Assembly: GCA_015264885.1 (NCBI GenBank)
Contig: JABZYY010000021.1
Coordinates: 1 to 16,507, forward strand
Source of the DNA: Streptococcus sp.
GTDB lineage: Bacteria > Bacillota > Bacilli > Lactobacillales > Aerococcaceae
Length of the DNA stretch: 16,507 nucleotides
Direction: 5' to 3'
Both the position numbers and the translations under genes were made by a program. This document shows positions 6,027-14,077 of the stretch, in pieces (positions within the stretch are counted from its first letter, which is position 1; each line of letters begins with the position of its first letter). Below the pieces are notes generated by a model. That model was not told the origin of the DNA. It did no database searches and saw only the letters and a list, made by a program, of their open reading frames with translations.

Positions 6027-6449
6027 CTAGTGACATTCAGTTTGGACACCATCAATCATGTCTTGGATGGTGCGTTTATTATAGAAATTAATTTGTTGTT
6101 GGATTTGTTCTTCTTGCAATTTCCCCATAACGCTTCCCATGCGTGTGCTGACAAGGCAGGTAGGGTCGGCAGCTTCTTTGAAGGCTTTTTCTAAACGTTC
6201 ATCCTCGGATACTAATAAGAAGATTTCTCCAAGTTTCACTTTTTTTGGATTGCCTTGCCATTGGTAGCCACCTTGTTTTCCCGCAGTGGTTGATACCCAG
6301 CCTTTCTTCACCGCTTGGCTCATCAACTTTCGAACAATCGCCGGGTTGCTACAAGCGTTAAATGCGAGGTCTTTGCTCGAATAACGATTGTCGTGATGAA
6401 TTGCCAGGTACGTTAGGCAGTGAATCATTACGATAAAGTCATTTCCCAT
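6027..6449 (-). CDS. Rrf2-family transcriptional regulator
   Basis: DNA-binding protein of 140 aa with the Rrf2 fold: an N-terminal winged helix-turn-helix (about residues 8-65) with the family wing GKQGGYQ at 57-63, then a long dimerisation helix. The [2Fe-2S] members (IscR, NsrR) carry three clustered cysteines at about positions 90-110. Here only Cys98 lies in that region, with others at 11, 33 and 139, so a full cluster ligand set of that type is absent; this resembles the YwnA/CymR-like branch. It is the second gene of the operon, 8 bases after the stop of the disulfide reductase, with AGGGA as ribosome site. That context suggests it senses oxidants or electrophiles and represses its own operon; cysteine-based sensing is inferred. 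Confidence 0.88.
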   Translation of the reverse strand: MGNDFIVMIHCLTYLAIHHDNRYSSKDLAFNACSNPAIVRKLMSQAVKKGWVSTTAGKQGGYQWQGNPKKVKLGEIFLLVSEDERLEKAFKEAADPTCLVSTRMGSVMGKLQEEQIQQQINFYNKRTIQDMIDGVQTECH

Positions 6450-6457
6450 AGTAATCC

Positions 6458-7825
6458 CTACTTAATTAAGCCGAATACGTCGTTTAAAGCTTCTGCCATT
6501 GTTGGGTGAGTGAAGATTTGATCGCGAAGAACTGTGTATGGTAAGTTCGCGTTCATTGCAGTTGCGATAATGTTAATCACTTCATGTGCTTCTTCAGCGA
6601 ATAATGTCGCACCAACGATTTGGTTTGTTGAAGCGTCTACTAATACTTTGTAGAATCCTACTTGGTTTCCTAAGATTTTTGCTTTTGGAATCGCCATTGC
6701 TGGAAGTTTCGCCACTTTAACTTCGATACCTGCTTCTTTGGCTTGTTTTTCATTTAAACCAACGCTTGCTAAAGGTGGGTTAATGAAGGTTGCTGTTGGG
6801 AATTTCGCACGTTGTTTTGTTGAATATGTTGTATCCCCTGCTAAGAAACGTTTCACGATACGGAAATCATCTAATGATACGAATGTGAATTGTGGTCCGC
6901 CGTTTACATCGCCCATTGCGAAGATATGAGGCACGTTTGTTTGTAAGAATTCATTGACTTTGATCGCGCCACGTTCTGTTAATTCAACGCCAGCTTTGTC
7001 TAAATCAAGTCCTTGTACGTTTGCACGACGACCTGTCGCAACTAAGACTGCATCTGTTGTAAACGCAACTGGTGCACCTTCTCCTGTCGTTGCTTCCACT
7101 ACTGCTTTGCCGCCTTCTTGATGAACTGCTTTTAATTGAACGCCTAGGTTGAAAGTAACTCCTAAAGCTTCTAATTGTTCTTTCACAGCTTGTGCCACAT
7201 CTTCATCTTCACGAGGAAGGAACGTATCGATTACATCGACAACTGTTACTTTTGTACCGAATTGTGCGTAAGTTGCAGCGAACTCTAATCCGATAAATCC
7301 ACTACCGATAATAACAAGGCTTTCTGGATATTCTTCTAAGTTCATGATTGTTTCGCTTGTGTGAATCGCTCCACCAATTGTTAACCCTTCTACTGGTGGT
7401 ACGAAAGGAGTTGCTCCAGTATTAATGAAAATACGATCTGCTTTGAAGAGTTTTTCTCCTTCTGCAGTATCTACAGCTACTGTATGGTCATCAACAAAAC
7501 GTGCAGTTCCGTCGATAATTTGTGTTTTTTCGACAGAGTCTACTTTGTTGTAGTTTGCTGTGTTTAAAGCCGCAATCAATGCTTTCTTTTCTTGAACGCT
7601 CTTTGTATAGTAGCTGCTAGCGTCTTCGTTTGAATATTGCTTGCGAAGTGCTTTTGTTGCTAATTTTTTAGAAGGAATACAGCCGACATTAATACATGTT
7701 CCACCGTACATTTCTTTTGATTTTTCGATTAAAATCGTGTCTTCTCCAATACTTCCTAAGTATCCTGCTAATGTTTTTCCGGCTTTACCGAAACCAATAA
7801 TGATATTTTTTACTGTTGTTGTCAT
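6458..7825 (-). CDS. rclA: RclA-like pyridine nucleotide-disulfide oxidoreductase
   Basis: Cytoplasmic flavoenzyme of 455 aa, class I of the pyridine nucleotide-disulfide reductases. FAD-binding GFGKAG lies at 11-16, the redox-active pair Cys44/Cys49 in GGTCINVGCIPSK, a second Rossmann motif GSGFIG near residue 174 for NAD(P)H, the FAD motif AMGDVNGG before residue 310, and the C-terminal active-site HPTMAE. The start VKNIIIGFGKAGKTLAGYLG, the segment FTFVSLDDFRIV and the end DQIFTHPTMAEALNDVFGLIK are strikingly close to Escherichia coli RclA, which protects against reactive chlorine species and reduces Cu(II). Glutathione reductase and lipoamide dehydrogenase are less likely on these segments. 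The start at 7825 has AAAGGTGA upstream. It leads an operon with the Rrf2 gene. Protection against host-derived hypochlorite is inferred from the homologue. Confidence 0.88.
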   Translation of the reverse strand: MTTTVKNIIIGFGKAGKTLAGYLGSIGEDTILIEKSKEMYGGTCINVGCIPSKKLATKALRKQYSNEDASSYYTKSVQEKKALIAALNTANYNKVDSVEKTQIIDGTARFVDDHTVAVDTAEGEKLFKADRIFINTGATPFVPPVEGLTIGGAIHTSETIMNLEEYPESLVIIGSGFIGLEFAATYAQFGTKVTVVDVIDTFLPREDEDVAQAVKEQLEALGVTFNLGVQLKAVHQEGGKAVVEATTGEGAPVAFTTDAVLVATGRRANVQGLDLDKAGVELTERGAIKVNEFLQTNVPHIFAMGDVNGGPQFTFVSLDDFRIVKRFLAGDTTYSTKQRAKFPTATFINPPLASVGLNEKQAKEAGIEVKVAKLPAMAIPKAKILGNQVGFYKVLVDASTNQIVGATLFAEEAHEVINIIATAMNANLPYTVLRDQIFTHPTMAEALNDVFGLIK

Positions 7826-7842
7826 AAAATCACCTTTCTAAC

Positions 7843-7894
7843 TGTAATATTTTTAATTACAATTAAAGTATATCTCACGAATTCATAATCACAA
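7843..7894 (-). promoter_or_regulatory. rclA promoter with overlapping dyad operator
   Basis: Minus-strand -35 TTGTGA (7894-7889), a 16-base spacer and -10 TATACT (7872-7867). Just downstream, over the expected transcription start, is the inverted repeat TGTAAT, 7 bases, ATTACA (7843-7861). A protein bound there would block initiation; the Rrf2 regulator encoded in the operon is the natural candidate. The spacing (TGTAA and TTACA 9 bases apart) does not fit the GlnR box. Confidence 0.6.
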
Positions 7895-7906
7895 AATTAT
7901 CTGCTC

Positions 7907-7936
7907 AAAAAAAGACACCTACATGACGTAGATGCC
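7907..7936 (-). terminator. Rho-independent terminator after the broken HIT gene
   Basis: Minus-strand arms GGCATCTAC (7936-7928) and GTAGGTGTC (7922-7914), 9 pairs with two G-U, a 5-base loop and seven T (7913-7907). Confidence 0.85.
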
Positions 7937-7950
7937 TTCCTCATTAACGT

Positions 7951-8397
7951 TTATATAAAAGATTTTAATTGGGTCACTAATTGCTCTAACGCTTCGCCTT
8001 TTGGTTGATACCCCTCCGACGACATTTCATCCCAAGGAACCCACCACACAGGGCCTCGACCATTATGACCATAATCCTTCATATCTCCTGATTTTCTTGG
8101 AAATAGATGCCAATGGACATGCGCATCCCCATTTCCCAGTAATTCGATATTCATTTTTTCCGCATGAAATGCTTTTGCAACAGCTTCTTGAACAATGCTC
8201 ATTTCTTCGAGAAATTTAAGTTTTTCTTATAGTTCCATTTGATGCAATTCCGTTACGTGTTTTTTTGCTAGGAACAAGGTGTACCCTTTAAAATATCGTC
8301 CATCCCCTATCACTACATAACCTGTTTCAAATTCTTTAACAAAATGTGGATTTCTTCCTTGTTTTATTAATTCAATCCGATCACAAATCAGACACAT
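7951..8397 (-). pseudogene. Second HIT-family gene, interrupted by one in-frame TAA
   Basis: Read through, this frame encodes a complete HIT-superfamily protein of about 148 codons. It starts MCLICDRIELIKQGRNPHFV at 8397, keeps the triad HVHWH in GNGDAHVHWHLFPR, and ends with the family C-terminus (GPVWWVPWDEM and a final helix). Codon 57 is TAA (8229-8227), sitting in what should be the helix QMEL-x-EKLKFLEEM; the frame is intact on both sides and no indel is needed. The upstream piece (56 aa) lacks the active site. The downstream piece could only start at the ATG at 8202, which has no convincing ribosome site. The original start abuts the stop of the preceding gene (TAAATG) and has AGGGGG upstream, so translation was coupled. 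A fresh nonsense mutation or a sequence error fits best. The family resembles diadenosine tetraphosphate hydrolases. Confidence 0.85.
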
Positions 8398-8922
8398 TTA
8401 CTTACCCCCTATAGCTTTCTCAGCTCTTTTTATACTGTCTGGAGTAAATTCCCGTTTTTCAAAAATAAATGAATTGATTTCGGTAGTCCCCGTCATGTAG
8501 CCTTCATTATCCACATCCTTAATAGTGATAGTGATATGAAGTCCTTTTGGCCTAGTTTCAACAGATACCGTTTTTAGCAACGTTTTCCTTTTCCCTTGAT
8601 ATACATAATCTAAATAGAACGGAGAAACGCTTCTTTCTGATTTAGAAATATCTACAGCTCCTTTTGTTTTAGAATTAGCTGCTAGATTTTTTAAATACAC
8701 CCGGTCCTCTGGAGAGTTAATGTCGTTCTGAGAATATTCACCAATAATCAATTCTTCAATATTCTGATTTGATTGATTAATGATTTCATAAGAAAACAAA
8801 GCATCATCATTATATTTTGGACGAGTAAAACTAAACACAATCCATAATAGACCGAATAATACAAGGCCTACCGCAAATTGTAAAATCAATTTTAATAGTT
8901 TTTTTGAACCAAATGTTTTCAT
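8398..8922 (-). CDS. Uncharacterised single-pass membrane protein
   Basis: Protein of 174 aa that I do not recognise. A basic N-terminus (KKLLK) precedes one strong hydrophobic segment at residues 11-32, probably an uncleaved signal anchor or signal peptide; there is no lipobox cysteine. The rest is polar with alternating hydrophobic residues (for example LHITITIKDVD), which suggests a beta-rich domain outside the membrane. The start at 8922 has GAGGTG upstream. It lies 89 bases after yhaM on the same strand, with no clear terminator between them, and its stop abuts the start of the broken HIT gene, so these genes may be co-transcribed. No function can be assigned. Confidence 0.75.
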   Translation of the reverse strand: MKTFGSKKLLKLILQFAVGLVLFGLLWIVFSFTRPKYNDDALFSYEIINQSNQNIEELIIGEYSQNDINSPEDRVYLKNLAANSKTKGAVDISKSERSVSPFYLDYVYQGKRKTLLKTVSVETRPKGLHITITIKDVDNEGYMTGTTEINSFIFEKREFTPDSIKRAEKAIGGK

Positions 8923-9011
8923 TTCACACCTCGATTAAAAGAGTGTCGGTTGGAGCATTGCTGGTAATATTGATGGCTTATCAATTTACACATACTATCA
9001 AACTTTTATTC

Positions 9012-9968
9012 TTACTCATGGGATATTGGTTTATAAAACGAGCGGTTATCTAAACCAAATACACGCTCTGAGAATGCGCCTGGTTCTGTCTTATCGAGTG
9101 CATTCGACATCATAGTAATCGTCGCATCTAACAAGTCGATATGGTGTAATACTTCTGCTTCTAATAATTGCGGACGTACTGGTGACCCGTATTCGAGTTT
9201 GCCGTGGTGAGCTAAAACGAGATGTTTTAATAAAAGCACATCTTCTTGATTTTCATCGATATCGAGTTCTTCACAGGCTTTTGTAATCTCTTCGTCCATA
9301 ATCACGATATGACCGAGTAAGTTCCCTTTTAATGTGTATTCTGTGCCGATTGCGCCCGTTAATTCCATCGTTTTACCAATATCATGTAAAATCACACCAG
9401 AATATAATAATGAACGGTTGATTTGGGTGTATTGTGTTGCGATGGCTTTAGCAAGGCGTAACATCGATACTGTGTGGAAACTTAGCCCACCTACAAACGC
9501 ATGGTGGTGACGTTTCGCTGCAGGAAATTCGAAGAAGTCTTCTTGGTATTTTTTCAAGATGTTATGCACGATACGACGCAAATATGGATTTGTAATATCG
9601 AACATGATTTGGTTCACTTCTTCTTCCATTTCTTCCTTCGTCATTGGAGCGTGTTCTACGAAATGACTCGCAGATGTCGGCTCTCCTTTTGAAGCATCAG
9701 TAAGTCGAAGGCTGACAATTTTTACTTGTGGCGAATTATTGTACATTTCGCGTTTTCCGTTCACAACTACAACTTTTCCTGGTACGTATTTAGCAATATC
9801 ATCTGACGTGGCAGACCAATATTTTCCGTCCATTTGACCGGATTGATCTTGGAACGTGAAGGCGATAAACGGATTGCCATTTTTTGCCATGCGCACATCT
9901 GCAGATTTAATCAATAGGCAGATTTCAAAACTCTCGTCCACATTGTATTCATATAATTTTTTTGTCAT
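9012..9968 (-). CDS. yhaM: 3'-5' exoribonuclease YhaM
   Basis: Cytoplasmic 318-aa exoribonuclease of the YhaM/CbfA family, which trims short single-stranded stretches from RNA 3' ends and also acts on DNA in a metal-dependent way. Residues about 14-90 form an OB-fold nucleic-acid binding domain (FIAFTFQDQSGQMDGKYW). Residues about 150-290 form an HD metal-binding domain, with HHHAFVGGLSFHT (154-166), the HD pair His195-Asp196 in ILHDIGK, and HLVLAHHGKLEYGSP further on. Length and order are as in the Bacillus subtilis protein. The start at 9968 lies 3 bases after the yhaN stop, with GAAGG inside the yhaN end, so it is translated as the last gene of the yhaO-yhaN-yhaM set. In streptococci this enzyme shapes terminator-derived 3' ends. 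Confidence 0.94.
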   Translation of the reverse strand: MTKKLYEYNVDESFEICLLIKSADVRMAKNGNPFIAFTFQDQSGQMDGKYWSATSDDIAKYVPGKVVVVNGKREMYNNSPQVKIVSLRLTDASKGEPTSASHFVEHAPMTKEEMEEEVNQIMFDITNPYLRRIVHNILKKYQEDFFEFPAAKRHHHAFVGGLSFHTVSMLRLAKAIATQYTQINRSLLYSGVILHDIGKTMELTGAIGTEYTLKGNLLGHIVIMDEEITKACEELDIDENQEDVLLLKHLVLAHHGKLEYGSPVRPQLLEAEVLHHIDLLDATITMMSNALDKTEPGAFSERVFGLDNRSFYKPISHE

Positions 9969-9971
9969 GAT

Positions 9972-12416
9972 TTACCTTCTTTCTCTTTCTCCTAACTTCA
10001 GTACATTCTCTTTAGGTAACTGAAGCGGAACTTCCGTTGTAAAGTAAAAAACTTGTGTTACGCGTGATAGCTCTTCCATTAATTCTAACATAATCGATAG
10101 GCGTTCTCTATCAAAATTGACGAATCCATCATCGATTAACACTGGAATTTTCATCTTCTTCGCTAATTGGAAAATAAAGGCAAAACGAATCGCCACATAC
10201 AGTTGGTCTAACGCTCCTTTTGAAAGATAGAAAGCTTCCATCCATTGGCCGTTTGCCTGCTGCACCTTCGCCTGCGTATCTGTTAAGAGAATCTTCGTAT
10301 ATTGCCCCATCGTAAGTCGATTAAAAATACGACTCGCCTCATCTAAAATCAATGGCACTCTTGTTGGGACTTTTTCTTCCAGTTGTTTCAAGATCCATTT
10401 AGCTGCATACACTTGCGTCGCCCAATCCTTGATAGACTCTTGTACTTCGAATCGTTCAAAGTCTGCTTCCAGTTGAAGAGCTTCTGCATTGTCATCTTCT
10501 TCGAGCAGTTCTGCCTTTGTTTTCGTACTTGCCAATTGGTCACGTACTTCTTTCCGTTTACTTTCCAATTGCGCCTTCGTGAAAGACTCGTCTTGAATTT
10601 CCTCTTCAAGCATTTGTCGTTCTAAGCTTTCTTTTTCTTCATTCGTAAAAAGCGCGACTTGCTTTTCAATATACGCTCTCTTTTGAACTAAGGCTACACG
10701 ATTGTCTAGTGTAGGCAACTGGGTTCTAAACTCTTCTACTGTTGAGATTCCAAGTGGCGAAATGGCTTCTTGTAATTCTTCGCGCACTTCTGATGTATCT
10801 TGTTCCAATTGCGCTAAATGTCGTTCTATCTTTAAGATACTCTCTTGAAGTTGTTCTGCTTTTGCCACTCGTTTTTGTGAAGCCATCCATGTCTCCCGGA
10901 TAATGCGTAGCTGTTGCTCCACAGTCGCTGGAGGAGTGATTTGTTCTTTGTCCCAGAAGTCTTTGCTTTCTTCTTTAAAGGCATCTAGTCTTTGTTCTAA
11001 TTGAACGAACTGCGCCTTCTTTTGTAAGAAATCATTGACGCTACGTCCTTCATTTCTTCGAATAAATCGTCTTGCTTCGTCTAGAGTTACTTCAATTCCT
11101 TTCCCTGAAAGGAGCTGTTGAATACGTTCGTCTACTGCACTATTTTTCGGAGATTGTAACTTCCCTGTTTTGTGTAAGAAGAACCCTCCACCAATTCCTA
11201 GAGCTGCAGCAACCCCAACACCTAGCACTACTTGGTTCGTTAAAAATCCAACCACGATAATGGCAATGATCCCAACAAGTCCAATAAGAAGCCCTGCTCG
11301 GAACTGCCCTGCATGTCCTTTTTCCCCTTGAAGAGTATCTAATTCTGTTAATTCAGCGTCTGTAAATGGTTTGGCATGTTCACTTTGCACACCGATATTC
11401 CCCGGATGTGTCTTCAACTCACGTTCCAATTCAAAGGCACGTTCTTCCACCGCTGCAGCACCTTGAGCCTTCGCGTACAGTGCTTCAAGCATCGAATCAT
11501 CTGCCGCTTCTCCAATTACTTCTGCTTCCGATTTCGCCTGCTCTAACTCGATTTTTGTACGTTCGAGTTCTTTTTCAAAGGCACGTAAAGTATTATTCGC
11601 TTCCACGGCCTTACTATGGTCGTAGTCTTTTGGAAACTCTTGTAGTCCTTCCATTGCACGGAATTCTTCTAAGGCGTCAAAATGAGCGAGCTTATTCTCT
11701 AAGACATCAAGTCTAGATTCTGTGTCTTGTAATTTTACAGATAATTCCTCTTCTTCCTTTTGAAGCTCTCGGATAGTACTCACATAACCTTCATAAAGAG
11801 CATTCTCGCCTTTAGTTTGCGCCAATTGATTCGTTAAACCTTCGAGTCGATCCATTCGCTCGTTGAGTTCGAGTTTTTTGGCTTGCGGGCGAAACAACTT
11901 ATCTGCCTCTACAAGTAACTTTTGACTTTCCTCATAAGCACCCTTATGTCCCATAACACTCAAGCTATACAGGAAGCGATGGATTTCCTCTTCGCTTCCA
12001 AACGCATTATTTTGTAATTCCTCTTCATTGAATCCAAAGAGTGAATGGTACTCATTCATCGTTAACTCATGAAGAACTCGGTCTAGCATCGTTTCAGGCA
12101 GCTCTTGTCCAGTTTCTGCACTCCTTAAAACGAGTTTTCTCTGAGAACCCACAGCACTACGCTCGATGATTAGAGCTCCAAGCCCTTCATCTTCAATCCA
12201 CATCCGTCCGCCACGTGTATTCGTATGGAGCGGTTGATAAGGATAAACGCCATTCTTCTTTTGTTTAAAATCAAAAAGCATTTGTTCGATAAAACGTCGA
12301 AGGGTCGTCTTTCCAGATTCGTTTAGGCCTTGCACGACTTGCAAGTTCGGATGGAAAGTAAAGGTCGCATGTTCCCATTTTCCAAAATGATCGATTTCGA
12401 TTTTTGAAATGTACAT
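9972..12416 (-). CDS. yhaN: YhaN: SbcC/Rad50-like ATPase with a central membrane segment
   Basis: An 814-aa SMC/Rad50-like ATPase. The N-terminal half of the ABC head starts at MYISKIEIDHFGKWEHATF with Walker A GLNESGKTT (30-38). Two long charged heptad-rich stretches (about 170-340 and 430-690) form coiled coils. The C-terminal half has a signature-like LSKG (731-734) and Walker B ending in IDD (761-763). In place of the zinc hook of Rad50, residues about 372-412 are strongly hydrophobic and glycine-rich (AGLLIGLVGIIAIIVVGFL, then a second segment), suggesting the far end of the coiled coil is anchored in the membrane. It overlaps yhaO by one base (TAATG), mirroring sbcD-sbcC pairs, and precedes yhaM by 3 bases. 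The likely job is ATP-driven DNA end handling with YhaO; the membrane location is inferred from sequence. Confidence 0.88.
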   Translation of the reverse strand: MYISKIEIDHFGKWEHATFTFHPNLQVVQGLNESGKTTLRRFIEQMLFDFKQKKNGVYPYQPLHTNTRGGRMWIEDEGLGALIIERSAVGSQRKLVLRSAETGQELPETMLDRVLHELTMNEYHSLFGFNEEELQNNAFGSEEEIHRFLYSLSVMGHKGAYEESQKLLVEADKLFRPQAKKLELNERMDRLEGLTNQLAQTKGENALYEGYVSTIRELQKEEEELSVKLQDTESRLDVLENKLAHFDALEEFRAMEGLQEFPKDYDHSKAVEANNTLRAFEKELERTKIELEQAKSEAEVIGEAADDSMLEALYAKAQGAAAVEERAFELERELKTHPGNIGVQSEHAKPFTDAELTELDTLQGEKGHAGQFRAGLLIGLVGIIAIIVVGFLTNQVVLGVGVAAALGIGGGFFLHKTGKLQSPKNSAVDERIQQLLSGKGIEVTLDEARRFIRRNEGRSVNDFLQKKAQFVQLEQRLDAFKEESKDFWDKEQITPPATVEQQLRIIRETWMASQKRVAKAEQLQESILKIERHLAQLEQDTSEVREELQEAISPLGISTVEEFRTQLPTLDNRVALVQKRAYIEKQVALFTNEEKESLERQMLEEEIQDESFTKAQLESKRKEVRDQLASTKTKAELLEEDDNAEALQLEADFERFEVQESIKDWATQVYAAKWILKQLEEKVPTRVPLILDEASRIFNRLTMGQYTKILLTDTQAKVQQANGQWMEAFYLSKGALDQLYVAIRFAFIFQLAKKMKIPVLIDDGFVNFDRERLSIMLELMEELSRVTQVFYFTTEVPLQLPKENVLKLGERERR

Positions 12417-13585
12417 TACCCTTCCTCCCTTCCCGAAAAGCGAGCTTCTAATAAGCGAAGTGCACGTTCATGAATCTCTTCTTGGACATCTTCTTTTTGC
12501 AGGAAGTCGCTCATCAGCTGATTCGAAAACCCACTCTTGGCAATCTCCATTTCAGAAAAGAGTGACGCATCCACGTCTCCCACAAGAGAAATTCCAGAAG
12601 CCCCTCGAAGCGGTTTTGTAACTTGTTCTCGAATACTCATCACCGTTACAAGGCTACGTTTTTCTTCTAATAACCCATTCACAACTTCTGTCAGTTGTTT
12701 TAAATCCTCTCTTGAATAGATTGATTCTTCCGTTCGTAAATGTAGCGTCACAAGACTACGTTTCGATGGATTTGGTAGTGCCTCTACGATGAGATACGGT
12801 AAAGTTTCTAAACGATCGGTCTCGCTGATAGCAAGTTCTACATCCGTCCAATCCATCGTACTCGTTTCAATAAAGCGAACTTCTGGAGCTTTCCCTGGCA
12901 AAATCTCTACCAGCAAATCTCCCTTTGGACCACTCTCTTTACGGTCCGCTCCTTGCGTCGTACCGCTATACCACGCACATGGCTGGCTAGAGACTTCTTG
13001 GCACTTATGAATATGTCCGAGCGCCCAATAGTCATAGCCTTTTTCTCTTAGTTCAGGAATCGAAAATGGCGCATAACGACCTTGTGCAGTCGTCAGTTCT
13101 CCATGTAAGACCCCAATATGAATGTCACAATTAGCACTCTTTGCAGGGTACTCTTGAACTTTCCTCGTAGCTACAACAGGAACCTCATAACTAAACCCAC
13201 TAAAGGCCACACGTTCTCCGTTTCTCGTCTCCACTTCAATCGTTTCAACGGCACTCCCCAAAGTATAAATATGCTCTCCAGAAACGTACGCACTCCCCGC
13301 ATCATGATTTCCAAGCGCTACAATGACAGGAATTCCAAAAGGTGCTAGACGATTCAACTGACTTTGCAAGAACAATTTTTCTTTGACGAAGGTACGAGAA
13401 CTATCCAATAGGTCCCCCGCCAACACAAGCGCATCGACTTCTTCTTCAATCGCTGTATCGATAACTCTTTCAAAGGCATCAAACGCCGCTTGCTTTAACT
13501 CTCTAGCGATTTCCTTTTGGCTCTTTCCGACACCGGCAACCATAATCCCTAGATGGACATCGGCAGCGTGGATGAATTTCACCAT
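12416..13585 (-). CDS. yhaO: YhaO: SbcD/Mre11-like metallophosphoesterase exonuclease
   Basis: A 389-aa DNA repair nuclease of the SbcD/Mre11 class. The calcineurin-like motifs are complete: Asp9 and His11 (DVHLG), Asp58 (GDLLD), Asn93-His94-Asp95 (GNHD), His161 (LHGEL) and His191/His193 (GHIHK), which together hold two metal ions. Residues beyond about 270 form the C-terminal capping and partner-binding region. The frame is open upstream to 13648, but that extension only translates a terminator hairpin; the start at 13585 has AAGGAG with good spacing and gives the canonical MVKFIHAADVHLG. It is expected to work with the ATPase encoded next, as Mre11 does with Rad50. No clear promoter lies between it and the terminator of yheA. 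Confidence 0.9.
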   Translation of the reverse strand: MVKFIHAADVHLGIMVAGVGKSQKEIARELKQAAFDAFERVIDTAIEEEVDALVLAGDLLDSSRTFVKEKLFLQSQLNRLAPFGIPVIVALGNHDAGSAYVSGEHIYTLGSAVETIEVETRNGERVAFSGFSYEVPVVATRKVQEYPAKSANCDIHIGVLHGELTTAQGRYAPFSIPELREKGYDYWALGHIHKCQEVSSQPCAWYSGTTQGADRKESGPKGDLLVEILPGKAPEVRFIETSTMDWTDVELAISETDRLETLPYLIVEALPNPSKRSLVTLHLRTEESIYSREDLKQLTEVVNGLLEEKRSLVTVMSIREQVTKPLRGASGISLVGDVDASLFSEMEIAKSGFSNQLMSDFLQKEDVQEEIHERALRLLEARFSGREEG

Positions 13586-13607
13586 ACGTTGCTCCTTTCT
13601 TTTCTTC

Positions 13608-13662
13608 AAAAAAAGCATATTTTCCTGAACCGTCTGTTGTGCGTTCAAAGAAAATATGCTTT
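13608..13662 (-). terminator. Terminator between yheA and yhaO
   Basis: Minus-strand arms AAAGCATATTTTC and GAAAATATGCTTT pair perfectly (10 GC-containing pairs at 13659-13650 and 13624-13615 plus flanking A-T), with a 25-base loop and a T run (13614-13608). The large loop is unusual and the structure may terminate only partly. Confidence 0.7.
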
Positions 13663-13695
13663 GGATCGATTCTTAATAAAACCGTTTAAAATTGA

Positions 13696-14040
13696 TTATT
13701 TTGCGCTATAAAGCTCTTGTAATGGATTTGTGATGATACGGTTGATATCTTGCATAATTGTATTCAAACGTTGCTCAGCTTCCATTAATGCTTTAATATG
13801 CTCATTTTCAGACACTTTTTGTCCTAATTCTTGTGCTTTTTGAATATCTTCTTCAGTGATTTCTTGTCCTGAGAATTGTTTTTGTTGTAACTCGACATTC
13901 ACTGTACGGAATTCTTCAAATAAAGTTCTTGCTGTTTCGTCAGCATAAATCGCTTCGAAGCTTTCCTTTACTGTTTTGAATTCTTGTAATTCGCGTAAAT
14001 CGCGTTCTAATTGATTGGCTGTATCATAAATATTACTCAT
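13696..14040 (-). CDS. yheA: YheA/YmcA-YlbF family protein (UPF0342, YheA-like)
   Basis: All-helical cytoplasmic protein of 114 aa. The stretch FEEFRTVNVELQQKQFSGQE, followed by ITEEDIQKAQELG, LMEAEQRLNTIMQDINRII and the ending NPLQELY, closely follows Bacillus subtilis YheA. Related YlbF and YmcA form a complex that influences RNase Y in Bacillus; YheA itself has no firmly established role. The start at 14040 has AAGGAGG upstream and an extended -10 promoter. Downstream lie a terminator and then yhaO, the neighbourhood seen in many Firmicutes. Proximity to the exoribonuclease YhaM is suggestive of RNA metabolism, but this is only context. Confidence 0.88.
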   Translation of the reverse strand: MSNIYDTANQLERDLRELQEFKTVKESFEAIYADETARTLFEEFRTVNVELQQKQFSGQEITEEDIQKAQELGQKVSENEHIKALMEAEQRLNTIMQDINRIITNPLQELYSAK

Positions 14041-14067
14041 GTTTCTTCCTCCTTAAAATACTCTTTT

Positions 14068-14077
14068 ATTATACCAT
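14068..14077 (-). promoter_or_regulatory. Extended -10 promoter of yheA
   Basis: Minus-strand TATAAT (14073-14068) preceded by TGG, giving the extended -10 form TGGTATAAT, 27 bases before the start codon. No good -35 is seen, which extended -10 promoters tolerate. Confidence 0.7.

Noticed and set aside
7843-7861. GlnR box upstream of rclA
   Set aside because: GlnR sites have TGTNA and TNACA separated by 7 bases; here the separation is 9, and the gene is not a nitrogen gene.
11366-11716. 116-codon open frame opposite yhaN
   Set aside because: It lies entirely antisense to a well-supported coiled-coil gene, has no ribosome site and no family resemblance.
13586-13648. Longer start for yhaO at 13648
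   Set aside because: The added 21 codons are the terminator hairpin and the ribosome site; the SbcD-type N-terminus begins at 13585.
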